DNA of 42,800 bases, taken from positions 1 through 42,800 of IMG/VR virus record IMGVR_UViG_3300045282_000103; one strand, 5' to 3'. This document shows, piece after piece, positions 28,075 to 36,754 of this stretch. The stretch comes from a virus. A program made the translations under genes and the position numbers. A model generated the notes under the pieces. That model was not told the origin of the DNA, searched no databases, and worked only from the letters and a program-made list of their open reading frames with translations. Numbering within the stretch: the stretch's first letter is position 1; every line of letters starts with the position of its first letter.

Positions 28075-28317
28075 TCAATGCTCCTTTCGCCAGCCAATCA
28101 TGTTAGTTTTCGCTTCTAGGTACCGCAACCGTTCACGGACCCCAACATCATCTTTCCGTTCCTGCTTCTTTTCATCCTCCAAATCGTCCAGCCGCCGAAT
28201 AGCATCCCTTAAATCTCCCTGATACTTCCCGATGTAATATCCAATGACGAGCAGGTTTATGGTGCCACTGCCGATGATGCCCAATATCCAAGCCACGAGA
28301 GTCATCCACGGCGTCAT
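28075..28317 (-). CDS. Membrane-anchored coiled-coil protein, 80 aa
   Basis: One N-terminal transmembrane region (VAWILGIIGSGTINLLVIGY) then a highly charged helix (LRDAIRRLDDLEDEKKQERK). This layout suits an inner-membrane spanin (Rz-like) or pinholin-type protein. TAATG overlap with the gene upstream. Confidence 0.75.
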   Translation of the reverse strand: MTPWMTLVAWILGIIGSGTINLLVIGYYIGKYQGDLRDAIRRLDDLEDEKKQERKDDVGVRERLRYLEAKTNMIGWRKEH

Positions 28318-28559
28318 TAGGTCCCCTTGGTTGTACGGTCCTGCTCTGCTGTGACACCTTCCGCATGTCCTTCCGCCCTGTCCGCTCTAGTGCTTGCTGC
28401 ATTGCGCTGGTCAAGTATCTGGTCCAGCTTGTTGTTGGTATTCTGCTCGATAGTGTTGATTTTCCTTCTGTTCGTCCATCCCCAAATAAAGCTGCTTATG
28501 ATAGATGGCAAGCCCACAGTCAATCCAGTGATTAGTGCGATTTCTACCGGGTCACTCAT
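28317..28559 (-). CDS. Membrane-anchored coiled-coil protein, 80 aa
   Basis: N-terminal hydrophobic helix (IALITGLTVGLPSIISSFIW), then a long polar helix rich in Asn/Gln/Arg (NTIEQNTNNKLDQILDQRNA). Same length and layout as the next gene, so they may form a pair. Possible spanin or holin partner. Confidence 0.75.
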   Translation of the reverse strand: MSDPVEIALITGLTVGLPSIISSFIWGWTNRRKINTIEQNTNNKLDQILDQRNAASTRADRAEGHAEGVTAEQDRTTKGT

Positions 28560-28723
28560 GGTTTTTGGGCCTGCTCCTTTTCCCTTAGTTTCTTGCGTTC
28601 AATGGCTTCTGACAGGTACCGCTCTCGAATAACTTCCGGCTCCATTTCGCGCACGTTGAACTGAAGCATTTCAAGCAGCTTTATCTCGAGCTTCGTCAGC
28701 CGGTGCGTTTTGGGCACGGTCAT
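28556..28723 (-). CDS. Small charged helical protein, 55 aa
   Basis: MTVPKTHRLTKLEIKLLEML then ERYLSEAIERKKLREKEQAQ. ATGA overlaps at both ends. Resembles small acidic/basic helical proteins downstream of tail genes. Too short for the usual cut-off, but coupling makes it likely. Confidence 0.7.
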   Translation of the reverse strand: MTVPKTHRLTKLEIKLLEMLQFNVREMEPEVIRERYLSEAIERKKLREKEQAQKP

Positions 28724-29640
28724 TCGGTGTGGATGTCCAATCCGCGCGGCACTCCGTTGGCAATATCCAGCCTGAAAATGATAGGAATGATGCCCCGGCC
28801 TGCGAGCAGGATGTTGGCCACGCTGTTGGTGAAGCTGGGCGCGATGGGCTTGCCCGTCGAGTCGGATATGCTAATCGTGAGATTGATGAACGTTGGCGTG
28901 ATGTTCACCGGCCCCGAGCAGCTAAACTGCCCATTGGTGTTGATGCTGCCTGAGCAGACGTTCTGCCCGTCCTGCAAGATGCCGATAACCGCTCCGGAGA
29001 AGATGCCCATTTGCTCCGTCGAGTCATCTGATTTGTCGCACTTCGTACAGTTGAAGAGTTGCACGGGAAACTGGAAAGTCACAAAATTGGGCGGCACGGA
29101 CGATGCCGAGGTCAGGATGATGTTGTCGAAGATGGTCTGATTCGGGCCGCTCGTGAGCGATAAGGACAGATTCCCTGTTGGCGGTACTGTGCCTGTCGTG
29201 CAGGTCAAGCGCTGCTGGACAAGCTGGCCTTTGACAGTCGGCGGGTCGCCGCCAGCCGTACAGCCAGGTATCAGTACTCCTCCAGCGAGCAGATTAGCGG
29301 AATACACCGCAGGGACAGGGAAATTTGATTGGCTGCCCACATTGAACTTGAGCATATAGACCGTGTTCGGCGCTGCCGCGATGCCCAAGTCCTGCGTACA
29401 ACCGGTTGATTGCAGCCAGAGCACGGTCTTGCCGTCTGGAATGGCGGGTATCTGTGTTGCAGTGGGGTTGAGCCGCCCGTAGTACAAGCCTTTGCAAGTC
29501 CAGCCGGGGAAGGGCACGTTAATGTCGTAGTTGCCTGTTGGGGTAGCAACTTCAAACGAGGGATTGGCAACCGTGACCGGAATAGGCATCTGTCCCATGA
29601 GCGGAGAGGCGAGCAGGAGGCTAAGGAATAGTTTTTTCAT
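28720..29640 (-). CDS. Exported protein, jelly-roll-like, 306 aa
   Basis: ATG 29640 follows GGAGGGTGCA; the product starts MKKLFLSLLLASPLMGQMP, a clear Sec signal peptide. The mature part (NPSFEVATPTG, FPGWTCKG, DNIILTSA) resembles carbohydrate-binding galactose-binding-like (DUF642-type) domains. The C-terminal half is strand-rich with paired Cys (FNCTKCDKS, NVCSGS, FSCSG), fitting disulfides in the periplasm. Sixth of six consecutive signal-peptide genes. Confidence 0.8.
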   Translation of the reverse strand: MKKLFLSLLLASPLMGQMPIPVTVANPSFEVATPTGNYDINVPFPGWTCKGLYYGRLNPTATQIPAIPDGKTVLWLQSTGCTQDLGIAAAPNTVYMLKFNVGSQSNFPVPAVYSANLLAGGVLIPGCTAGGDPPTVKGQLVQQRLTCTTGTVPPTGNLSLSLTSGPNQTIFDNIILTSASSVPPNFVTFQFPVQLFNCTKCDKSDDSTEQMGIFSGAVIGILQDGQNVCSGSINTNGQFSCSGPVNITPTFINLTISISDSTGKPIAPSFTNSVANILLAGRGIIPIIFRLDIANGVPRGLDIHTE

Positions 29641-30344
29641 TGCACCCTCCTGTACGATGCCAATTCCATCGTCCAATGCGAGCCTCCGCCATCACTGCCG
29701 TCTGGAAAGCTGTTATACATCGAACCGATGTCAGGTGCTTCGACAGTAGCTATCTTGTCCTCGACGAAAAATACGCAGGCCGTGGCCTCGATAGCCCAGC
29801 CAGGGCCGGGACGGAATGCACCACAGCCGCTTGCGTTGGAATTACCGAAAGCGATTAGTAGGTCGCCTTTATCGGGTACGATTGGTTGTGTCCACCAGTA
29901 AGGACAATCGTTTCCGTTAGAGCAGTCGGGGAACACGCTATTTGAGAACGAGTAATCACCTCTAGCGCCAGTGCGGTATTGCCACGTACCTTCATAGAGC
30001 AGCAGGAATACACTGTAGCCCGTGTTCGGTGGGAATTGGACGTTTACCCCAGTTGGGTACGGAAGCGAGTTGAAAGTAAAGTGATAAATCGCATCTTTCG
30101 TGAACGTGCCAACAAAATCGGGCTGCACCGTCTGCCCATAAACCTTAATGGGCTGAGCATCTCCATACGGCGGCCCGACCATTTGCCGCGCCACAATGAT
30201 GCCAGTATAGCCATTCGTTACGAGAGGCCAGGTGCAGTTATTGGCGGGTCCGGAACAAACAACCGGAGTTCTTGCCGGGATAGAGAATTGCGCGGATACT
30301 AGCATTGGAGAGAGGAGCGCGAAGAAGAGAGCAAGTATTCTCAT
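29637..30344 (-). CDS. Exported beta-rich protein, 235 aa
   Basis: N-terminus MRILALFFALLSPMLVSAQF is a signal peptide with an Ala-x-Ala-like site. The mature protein has several Cys (VCSGPANNCTW, DCSNGNDCPYWW, GCGAF), Trp and Gly, as in secreted carbohydrate-binding or adhesion proteins. Coupled to the next gene by an overlap. Fifth in the exported cassette. Confidence 0.8.
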   Translation of the reverse strand: MRILALFFALLSPMLVSAQFSIPARTPVVCSGPANNCTWPLVTNGYTGIIVARQMVGPPYGDAQPIKVYGQTVQPDFVGTFTKDAIYHFTFNSLPYPTGVNVQFPPNTGYSVFLLLYEGTWQYRTGARGDYSFSNSVFPDCSNGNDCPYWWTQPIVPDKGDLLIAFGNSNASGCGAFRPGPGWAIEATACVFFVEDKIATVEAPDIGSMYNSFPDGSDGGGSHWTMELASYRRVQ

Positions 30345-30346
30345 TT

Positions 30347-30682
30347 TTAGTTTCCAACGCAGTGATAACTTACCGTGTCAGTGAGGACGCCAAGAATTGT
30401 GAATTGGCTGCCGCTCGTGTAAGTCACTGCCGTGAGATTCAACACCGCATCTGTAACCGTACATTTGTAGCTGGAACTGCTGGAAAATGCTGCGTTCCCT
30501 GTGAGTGTCACAGTCACCGTTCCCCCTGAAAGCGTTGCTGACCCAAAAACCATGTGAGTGTTAAGCTGTTCAGTCCCAGCAGCATTATAGGAGCGCAGTG
30601 TATTCGCACTATCAGCGTGGCTATGTGATATCCAGAGAACTAAAACAACCAAGAGCGCGAGAGCCAGGAAGGGTTTCCTCAT
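30347..30682 (-). CDS. Exported small protein resembling spike C-terminal module, 111 aa
   Basis: ATG 30682 overlaps the upstream TGA. MRKPFLALALLVVLVLWISH then SHADS is a signal peptide. The mature part (GTVTVTLTGNAAFSSSSSYK, SQFTILGVLTDTVSYHCVGN) closely resembles the last ~75 residues of the 683-aa spike (SATQFTITIAAL ... SYDCMVGHN). A free-standing copy of a spike tail domain, possibly a chaperone or decoy. Confidence 0.8.
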   Translation of the reverse strand: MRKPFLALALLVVLVLWISHSHADSANTLRSYNAAGTEQLNTHMVFGSATLSGGTVTVTLTGNAAFSSSSSYKCTVTDAVLNLTAVTYTSGSQFTILGVLTDTVSYHCVGN

Positions 30683-31035
30683 TTTGGCGCCGCTATCTTG
30701 CATTCGTACCACCAATGGCTTCCAACCTTTGCTTGCAGGGTGATGTGGTCGTAGGATTCGTCTACGTCATAGATAGGTTCTTTGTTGGAGAAGCCTGTCT
30801 CCTTGCGGTCGCGGAACGCGCAAGAAACTGGAATTTTCCCAAAGGTATAGTCTGCGTCATAGAACTTCCTGTAATCCAGCGTCCACTTCCCGCTCTTGGA
30901 TACGGTAAACTCCCCGGCGTAATGCTTAGGTATCCTGCCCTGCCGAACGAGGTCGCCTGTTCTCGGAAATGGCGGTCGCACGAAATGGGAAGTTTGCACC
31001 TGAGCCAAAAGCAGAATCGTGAGTAGTATTTTCAT
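30679..31035 (-). CDS. Exported protein, 118 aa
   Basis: ATG 31035 overlaps the spike TGA. MKILLTILLLAQVQTSHFVR is a signal peptide. The mature part is basic/aromatic (GKWTLDYRKFYDADYTFGKI, SCAFRDRKETGF, HWWYECKI) with one Cys pair. Function unknown. Third in the exported cassette. Confidence 0.75.
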   Translation of the reverse strand: MKILLTILLLAQVQTSHFVRPPFPRTGDLVRQGRIPKHYAGEFTVSKSGKWTLDYRKFYDADYTFGKIPVSCAFRDRKETGFSNKEPIYDVDESYDHITLQAKVGSHWWYECKIAAPK

Positions 31036-33194
31036 CGCGCCCCGCAACTCCATGAGACTTTGTAGGTTGAACCGTTTGTAAGTGCTGCGGCGTTATTGTC
31101 TATCGTCCAAGTCATTGCTGTTGCCGCTGCTGTGGTGACGATGGCGTTTACCCGAACATTCCATGAGCCTGTCCCGTTGGCGAAAGTCAGCGAGCAAGAC
31201 GGAGGAATCGCGGCTGCGGGAGTTAGTGTAAATGTCTGGTTGAAGGTCAGAATGAATGTTCCGGTACTGACTGCTCCCGCACCTTCTGTGATGGTCACAG
31301 CCCCCCGTTCTGGCGTGTTGATTCCGGCGTCGAGAGCCGCTGTGCCGCTGCCGAGGATTGTTCCCGTGACGGTCATAGGAGTAGTAAAAAGCGGATTGGC
31401 TGAGATGGTATTCGCAGTTCCGTAATGGAATGCGGAGGTGCTGTTTATATTGAATGCTCCGCTTGTTGCTCCACCCGCAACCGTACTGTTATCAATGCTC
31501 GCAAAACTGGAGCCTGTTGTGGTGATGGCTGTTGCGTTTGCCGCCCCTCCGTTATTCGGACACGTTCCTCCATGAATGTGAATCGTGCCTCCACCTATTG
31601 CGGCCCAACAATTTCCAGTGTAGGGGAGGCCGAATATAGAATCCGCATATCCCTCATAGATTGCCCCGGCTCCGGAAGCAACGATACCGATACCCGCAGA
31701 AGCATCCGGCGCAACGTTACAATTAAAACAAGAAAGATATGCGCCAGTGCTCACCACTATCGTACCAGCGCTGGACGTGCCATTCAGGGCTTCAAGAGAA
31801 TAAACCGGGTGAACTTTGCCGTTAACCTGTATGGGAGTGGCTCCGCATCCATCTAAAATAACATTCTGGACAATGTGGATACCCGTATTGAGCACCAGCC
31901 CGGTGCTATTGACGCTGTTGGCTGCAAATCCCCAGCAGTAGACATTATTGTAGGAAGTGTCGTTTGCGTTCTCGATTAGATTGTGGGCACCGAGAGCGAA
32001 ACTAGATTGCCCGAGTCCGTTGAAAGTGACGTTAAACATTCCTCCGGAGCCGCCAAAGCAAGCGATTCCCGATGTTGCTCCATTGCATCCCGCGAGCGAG
32101 CCAAGTCCAAACCACGGTGGCAGGAGAATCGTTGTGTTGCCGCTGGGATTCTGCCCGAAGATTCCAGTGTAATGCGAGGCCGTGGAACCGCCGCTAGCTC
32201 CCCGGCAAGCAGAGGTATTAAAGTCCGGCAAGTCCATGTTTGTGAAGGGGCCGGAGAGTTGGATAGAAGCACAGTTTAAACCGTCATAGGCAGCGACTTT
32301 CGCCAAGTGATTGGCAGTCTGATCGTCTGGCCCCCACGCAAGAGCACCATTATTTCCGTTTGTCGTGCCCGCGTTCCCTCCGGCATTCGCTGAGATGGTA
32401 ACTTGCGTATCGCTGGTTACTTGCGTAATCGTAATAGGAACGGCTGATGCAAGGCCAATCACCGCTACGGCGGTGGTGTAAGTCGCATCGCCACCAGCCC
32501 AATTCGTCGCCCACAAAATATCTCCCACTACTGCTGGATGAAAGGTGGAAGTCGTGAACTTGCAGGTTGTACAGGTTACGACATTCGAGCCATTCGTGAC
32601 TGTGAAGTTTGCTCCCGTGCTCTCGACTTGCAGCAATCCTTTCGCTCCATAGGAAGCGGCGAAGATAACTCCCCCGGCAGGAGAATCAAGTTGCCAAGCA
32701 CCATTGATACAAAAATAGATACCGAATGGAGCCGTTGTAGTCGCAACTACAGCATTGTTAGTGCAAGGCAAGATCAGTGAAGGAACTTGCGTTATCCCCC
32801 CGCCTGAGCCTCCCCCGCCCCAGCCTTTGAGCGTTACGTTCAGGCCACCATTGCCGGACATAACTGTAACGTTGACGCGCACAAAGAATTTACCAGTAGC
32901 TAGCGAGGACACAGCAGAGGAGCCAGCAGTAGTGCAGCTGGTCGAGGCGACAAGGTCTCCGCTGCCCCACGATGAACCGTCAGCGGAAGAATCCACCTGC
33001 ACGGAGCAGGTATTCATGCTGGTTTGCGGCGACCAGGATACGAAGAACGAAGAAACGCCAGTATTGGCGAAGGTTGTTCCTGGTCCTTTTGTGCCCGTGT
33101 TGACAAAGCTGTAGTTCTGGATGAAATCCTGTGCGAACAGGCTTCCGCCCGTCGCCAATAGGATGACGAAAAGTACTGCCAGTTTAGTTTTCAT
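31032..33194 (-). CDS. Exported beta-helix spike-like protein, 720 aa
   Basis: I start at ATG 33194 (MKTKLAVLFVILLATGGSLF then AQ), giving a typical signal peptide; an in-frame start at 33218 overlaps the previous stop. The long Gly/Asn/Thr-rich middle with repeats of short strands (NVIL, ISAN, NVTFNG) suggests a right-handed beta-helix as in tailspikes and polysaccharide lyases. C-terminal ~60 residues (PSCSLTFANGTG ... SWSCGAR) resemble the other spike end. Likely binds or degrades surface polysaccharide. A signal peptide is unexpected for a virion protein. Confidence 0.8.
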   Translation of the reverse strand: MKTKLAVLFVILLATGGSLFAQDFIQNYSFVNTGTKGPGTTFANTGVSSFFVSWSPQTSMNTCSVQVDSSADGSSWGSGDLVASTSCTTAGSSAVSSLATGKFFVRVNVTVMSGNGGLNVTLKGWGGGGSGGGITQVPSLILPCTNNAVVATTTAPFGIYFCINGAWQLDSPAGGVIFAASYGAKGLLQVESTGANFTVTNGSNVVTCTTCKFTTSTFHPAVVGDILWATNWAGGDATYTTAVAVIGLASAVPITITQVTSDTQVTISANAGGNAGTTNGNNGALAWGPDDQTANHLAKVAAYDGLNCASIQLSGPFTNMDLPDFNTSACRGASGGSTASHYTGIFGQNPSGNTTILLPPWFGLGSLAGCNGATSGIACFGGSGGMFNVTFNGLGQSSFALGAHNLIENANDTSYNNVYCWGFAANSVNSTGLVLNTGIHIVQNVILDGCGATPIQVNGKVHPVYSLEALNGTSSAGTIVVSTGAYLSCFNCNVAPDASAGIGIVASGAGAIYEGYADSIFGLPYTGNCWAAIGGGTIHIHGGTCPNNGGAANATAITTTGSSFASIDNSTVAGGATSGAFNINSTSAFHYGTANTISANPLFTTPMTVTGTILGSGTAALDAGINTPERGAVTITEGAGAVSTGTFILTFNQTFTLTPAAAIPPSCSLTFANGTGSWNVRVNAIVTTAAATAMTWTIDNNAAALTNGSTYKVSWSCGAR

Positions 33195-33196
33195 AG

Positions 33197-35248
33197 TTAG
33201 TTGTGACCCACCATACAATCGTAAGAAGAAAAAGATGCTGCTGCCGCTGTAAGGGCAGCAATGGTAATTGTGAATTGTGTTGCGCTGGAATTCGTGGCGT
33301 CTATGACTACCGGAACATTGGTGGGACCTTTACCGAGACATACAGCATGATACGCCTGGTCCGCATAGGCCACCGGAAGGGTAATTAATGCTGTCGTGCA
33401 CGTTGCGCCGACCGATGCCCCTGTTGTGCAAGTCGTGGCAGTATTGAATTGCTGGAGGCCGGTTCCGTTTGTGAGTAGGGAAAGGGTAGCGCTATTCAAG
33501 GTCGGAGTGGTGAGTATCGAGCCGGTTGATCTAAAGTCCCCATAGATTGTCCTTGTGTTTGCGTTGGCATCCGTAATATCCCCTCTTGCCGGAGCGCCGG
33601 TCATCCATGCCGTAACGGTTTGCCGGTCGTTGGCGAAGATATTGATGCCGCTTTGATTGCTTCCGGTGAAGACAAAGCCCACAGCGCTGTTCCCAATCTC
33701 ATTGGAAAAGAAGCTTATTCCGGTTGCAGCACTCTGCATGTTCATCACGGTTCCGAGGACGCCAGATCCGGTGAACCAGGAATTTCCATGAATGCTCATG
33801 TCGATTCCGACTTGATTCAAAATCGTACCAGTCCAACCAGCCGCCGCATCGCCGGACCAGTTGCCGGAAATCTCACAGCCGAGGCATGGGCTACTTGCTG
33901 CGCTGCCATCAATAACGTTTACGGTGTTGTTGCTATTGCCGATTTCAAAAGTATTGCCGGTGATAATCCAACCTTGTCCCGGATATAAGATGGACGCTGT
34001 TCCCATTGAAACTCCGCCAGACCCAAACATGTTGTCTTCTACCCGGTTAGCGTTGCTGTAGCTTCCGCCCGCCACCAGGCCGCGAACTCCGGATTTCATG
34101 TATAGGAAATTGTTATCCCGAACGGTGGAGTTTATTGTCTTATCCAGACATACTCCGCAAGCGGCTCCTGTCGATGTGGACGTGCCAGCTACGGCATTGC
34201 CAATAAACTTGAAGTCCTGCGTATCGTTGCCGACTCCGTTGTGCTCGGTATCGACTACCATCCCGGTAAAGGATGCGTTGGTGTACTGGATGAACATATC
34301 CTTAATCGTGACGCCGAATGTGCCTGTAGCCAGAATTAGCGCCGTTGCAGGATTCCCAGTAAATTTCAATCCGCCTTGAAGGCCGTTTGATGGCGTGGTC
34401 CCGGTAAAATTTATTGCGTATGGGCCAGCATTCGGTCCAAACAGCTCTACTTGCTGGAAGCCATCCAGGGACAGTTGTCCGGTCATCACGCAAAGTCCTG
34501 GGAAATAAACTCTGCTACGCCCAGCGGCTTTAGCAGCGGCCAAAGCTGCGTTCACTGCGGTATCGGCTGGTGTCGTGCCGTCACAGACCGCATTATAAGG
34601 AGAAGCGGTCACATCGAACCACGGCGACGGGCCACTAAACTTGGCAGATGAAGACCCGGTGAGGCAGGGTCCGGCAGAAGTCGTTAAAATGCCAGCCGTT
34701 CCCGCCTGTACGCAATTTCCAGATATCAGTCCACTATCCGTTACGCTTGCGAATGTCTCTGTCCCAGTGTGATTATTGTTGCCCGTGAAAGTCAGGCTTT
34801 GCCCCAAGACGGACCCGGCAGGAGAAACCGCCCCCAGCGCATACGGAAGAGTGCTGGACAAGTCGAATGTGCCTGAGCCTGCAAACTGATATGCCTGCAA
34901 AACTGAGGGATTTGAAGCCACAATCCCATTCGTTACCGTATATACGCCGATGATGTAATAGCTGGTCGAGGCATTGCCGAAGCCGTCTGTGATGACATCG
35001 TTGCCGTAAATGTTCGCAATGGAAACGGTCGTTCCGTTGTTGCTGCTGGCCGTAAAATTCGTAAGTACAATGGCCCCAGACCGTAAAACCCCCGTGGAAT
35101 TGGGGTCAACCAAGCTAACGTTCATCGAGACTGTCTGGCTTGAACCAAGGATACTTTGCGCTGTGGCGGTAACAGTCACTGTTCCTACTGCCCACACCTT
35201 GCCACTGCACAGCAAAACTAAAATTGTAGCGATGATTGCTTTACGCAT
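33197..35248 (-). CDS. Exported pectate-lyase-like spike protein, 683 aa
   Basis: AAAGGAGGATGG upstream of ATG 35248. N-terminus MRKAIIATILVLLCSGKVWA is a signal peptide. Around residues 215-260, YNAVCDGTTPADTAVNAALA and SRVYFPGLCVMTGQLSLDG match the start of Pectate_lyase_3/beta-helix tailspike domains. A long beta-helix follows with N-G-N and Cys-x-x-Cys turns, then a C-terminal module ending SYDCMVGHN shared with the 111-aa protein. Probably a depolymerase or receptor-binding spike. First in the exported cassette. Confidence 0.82.
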   Translation of the reverse strand: MRKAIIATILVLLCSGKVWAVGTVTVTATAQSILGSSQTVSMNVSLVDPNSTGVLRSGAIVLTNFTASSNNGTTVSIANIYGNDVITDGFGNASTSYYIIGVYTVTNGIVASNPSVLQAYQFAGSGTFDLSSTLPYALGAVSPAGSVLGQSLTFTGNNNHTGTETFASVTDSGLISGNCVQAGTAGILTTSAGPCLTGSSSAKFSGPSPWFDVTASPYNAVCDGTTPADTAVNAALAAAKAAGRSRVYFPGLCVMTGQLSLDGFQQVELFGPNAGPYAINFTGTTPSNGLQGGLKFTGNPATALILATGTFGVTIKDMFIQYTNASFTGMVVDTEHNGVGNDTQDFKFIGNAVAGTSTSTGAACGVCLDKTINSTVRDNNFLYMKSGVRGLVAGGSYSNANRVEDNMFGSGGVSMGTASILYPGQGWIITGNTFEIGNSNNTVNVIDGSAASSPCLGCEISGNWSGDAAAGWTGTILNQVGIDMSIHGNSWFTGSGVLGTVMNMQSAATGISFFSNEIGNSAVGFVFTGSNQSGINIFANDRQTVTAWMTGAPARGDITDANANTRTIYGDFRSTGSILTTPTLNSATLSLLTNGTGLQQFNTATTCTTGASVGATCTTALITLPVAYADQAYHAVCLGKGPTNVPVVIDATNSSATQFTITIAALTAAAASFSSYDCMVGHN

Positions 35249-35471
35249 TTCGCCATCCTCCTTTTGTTCCAGATGGCACGCATCGCAGAGCCACCTTTCC
35301 CTTTTCGGTTTCTGCTGATTTTTTCGCGAATTTACCGGCGTAATAAGGTGTCAGATTGCGCTTACGAAGCCACAGATAAGTATAGAAATCTTCGCTTTCC
35401 CTTCGATTGACAGGCTTAGAATTCCGCGAGCAAACTTGGGGCATGTGGATGATACTTTTAGGCGTGTTCAT
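35241..35471 (-). CDS. Truncated GIY-YIG-like protein, 76 aa
   Basis: DFYTYLWLRKRNLTPYYAGK resembles the first strands of a GIY-YIG nuclease (Y-x-YL ... TPYYVGK). Catalytic Arg and Glu expected downstream are not visible and the protein ends soon after. Likely a remnant of a free-standing mobile nuclease between virion and spike genes. Ends 8 nt inside the spike start. Confidence 0.6.
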   Translation of the reverse strand: MNTPKSIIHMPQVCSRNSKPVNRRESEDFYTYLWLRKRNLTPYYAGKFAKKSAETEKGKVALRCVPSGTKGGWRNA

Positions 35472-35494
35472 TGCACTTTACTTGGTGCATGAAT

Positions 35495-36754
35495 CTAGGG
35501 ATTGGAAGCGGCACTGGTAATTCCTTTAATCAGCCGCATTCCCTCACTGGCAGCCCCACCGACCACAGGAAGAGAAGCTGCAATCCAACGCATCTTGACT
35601 GCATGAACTCCTAACTTTTGAGCGTCCTGCAATTTCTGCATGAACTGATTCGCGCCATCCGTACCCATGAATTGTTCTAATCGGTCGCCGTATTTGTTGA
35701 ATCGCAACTTCTTGGCCGATTCAAGCAGTCCGTCCACGTTCACGCTCTGGCCATCGGAACTTGCCTGCTGCACGATTACTTTCTTGAAATCTTCGGCAGC
35801 CTTACGCTGTTTATAGAATCCCTCCGCCTGTTCCGGGTCAACTCCCGCCTGCCGCAGGCGTCCTTTGGCTTCTTGAATCTTGTCCATGATGGCGGTACGG
35901 GACTTTTCCAACTTGGCTTCCTTCGCCACATCCTCTTCCGTCTCTGTCAGATTCCTGATTTGCTCCTCAGTGGCGTCTAGCTTGTCGTGCAGGGACTTCA
36001 TGTCGAACCCAGCAACTTTATCCTGCTGGGCATAGGCCGCACGTTCCTTGGCAAAGATGTTGGCGATGGGCTTGTCTACGATGGACTTATTCCCTTCGAG
36101 TAGGGTGGCGTCCCCGCTCGCTCCAGTGGCTTCTCGAATAGCGGCTTGCGCTGGTTCTTGCGCCACGTCCTTGCCCTTGATGATTTGCTTTACAAGGCCG
36201 GGACCTTCCTCACCGCCCTTGATTGCCTTAACCCCTTTCATTACCAGGCTTGCTCCACCGCGAACCGCTCCAGCAAGAGCAGGCTCCCCTTCGGCCCCAG
36301 GTATAAGCGCGGCTGTGATCGGGTTAGTTAACATTCCGTATTTGCCGGTGCCAATCCCTGCTTCCGGGTGCTCTTCATTCCCAGTCAGAAGCCCCTCGAT
36401 GCGATTCGCCAAATCACCGATAGCTGCTTGGATTGGGTGCGCTTGCTTGCCTTCTTGTGTCATATCTCCCATTTCCCGCAACTTGTCATGCAATCCAACT
36501 AAGCCCTTCACGAGCGGCATGGTGAGCTGCCCTACCGGACTGGCCGCCGATACGGCTTCTCCTAGCGCACCAGACGTGTCCCCCGCTTTTGGTTGCGGGC
36601 CAATCGTCGGGCCTTTGGGTGCACTGGTATCCAGCGGCTGACCGTTATTCGCGGCCAACTTATCGAATACATCGGCGCTCTGCGAAACTGCCTGGTCATG
36701 CTGGATTTTCTGCGTATCCTGCGTGGCCAGAGTATCGAAGATGCTGTTGCCCAT
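35495..36754 (-). CDS. Internal virion (ejection-type) protein, 419 aa
   Basis: Ala/Gly/Lys-rich, mostly helical, with hydrophobic Gly-rich patches (GMLTNPITAALIPGAEG, WIAASLPVVGGAASEGMRLI) and a coiled coil around residues 255-330. Directly coupled to the 566-aa gene (ATG next to stop). Such large helical proteins after tail genes in podoviruses are ejected ahead of DNA to form a channel. Assigned by position and composition. Confidence 0.7.
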   Translation of the reverse strand: MGNSIFDTLATQDTQKIQHDQAVSQSADVFDKLAANNGQPLDTSAPKGPTIGPQPKAGDTSGALGEAVSAASPVGQLTMPLVKGLVGLHDKLREMGDMTQEGKQAHPIQAAIGDLANRIEGLLTGNEEHPEAGIGTGKYGMLTNPITAALIPGAEGEPALAGAVRGGASLVMKGVKAIKGGEEGPGLVKQIIKGKDVAQEPAQAAIREATGASGDATLLEGNKSIVDKPIANIFAKERAAYAQQDKVAGFDMKSLHDKLDATEEQIRNLTETEEDVAKEAKLEKSRTAIMDKIQEAKGRLRQAGVDPEQAEGFYKQRKAAEDFKKVIVQQASSDGQSVNVDGLLESAKKLRFNKYGDRLEQFMGTDGANQFMQKLQDAQKLGVHAVKMRWIAASLPVVGGAASEGMRLIKGITSAASNP

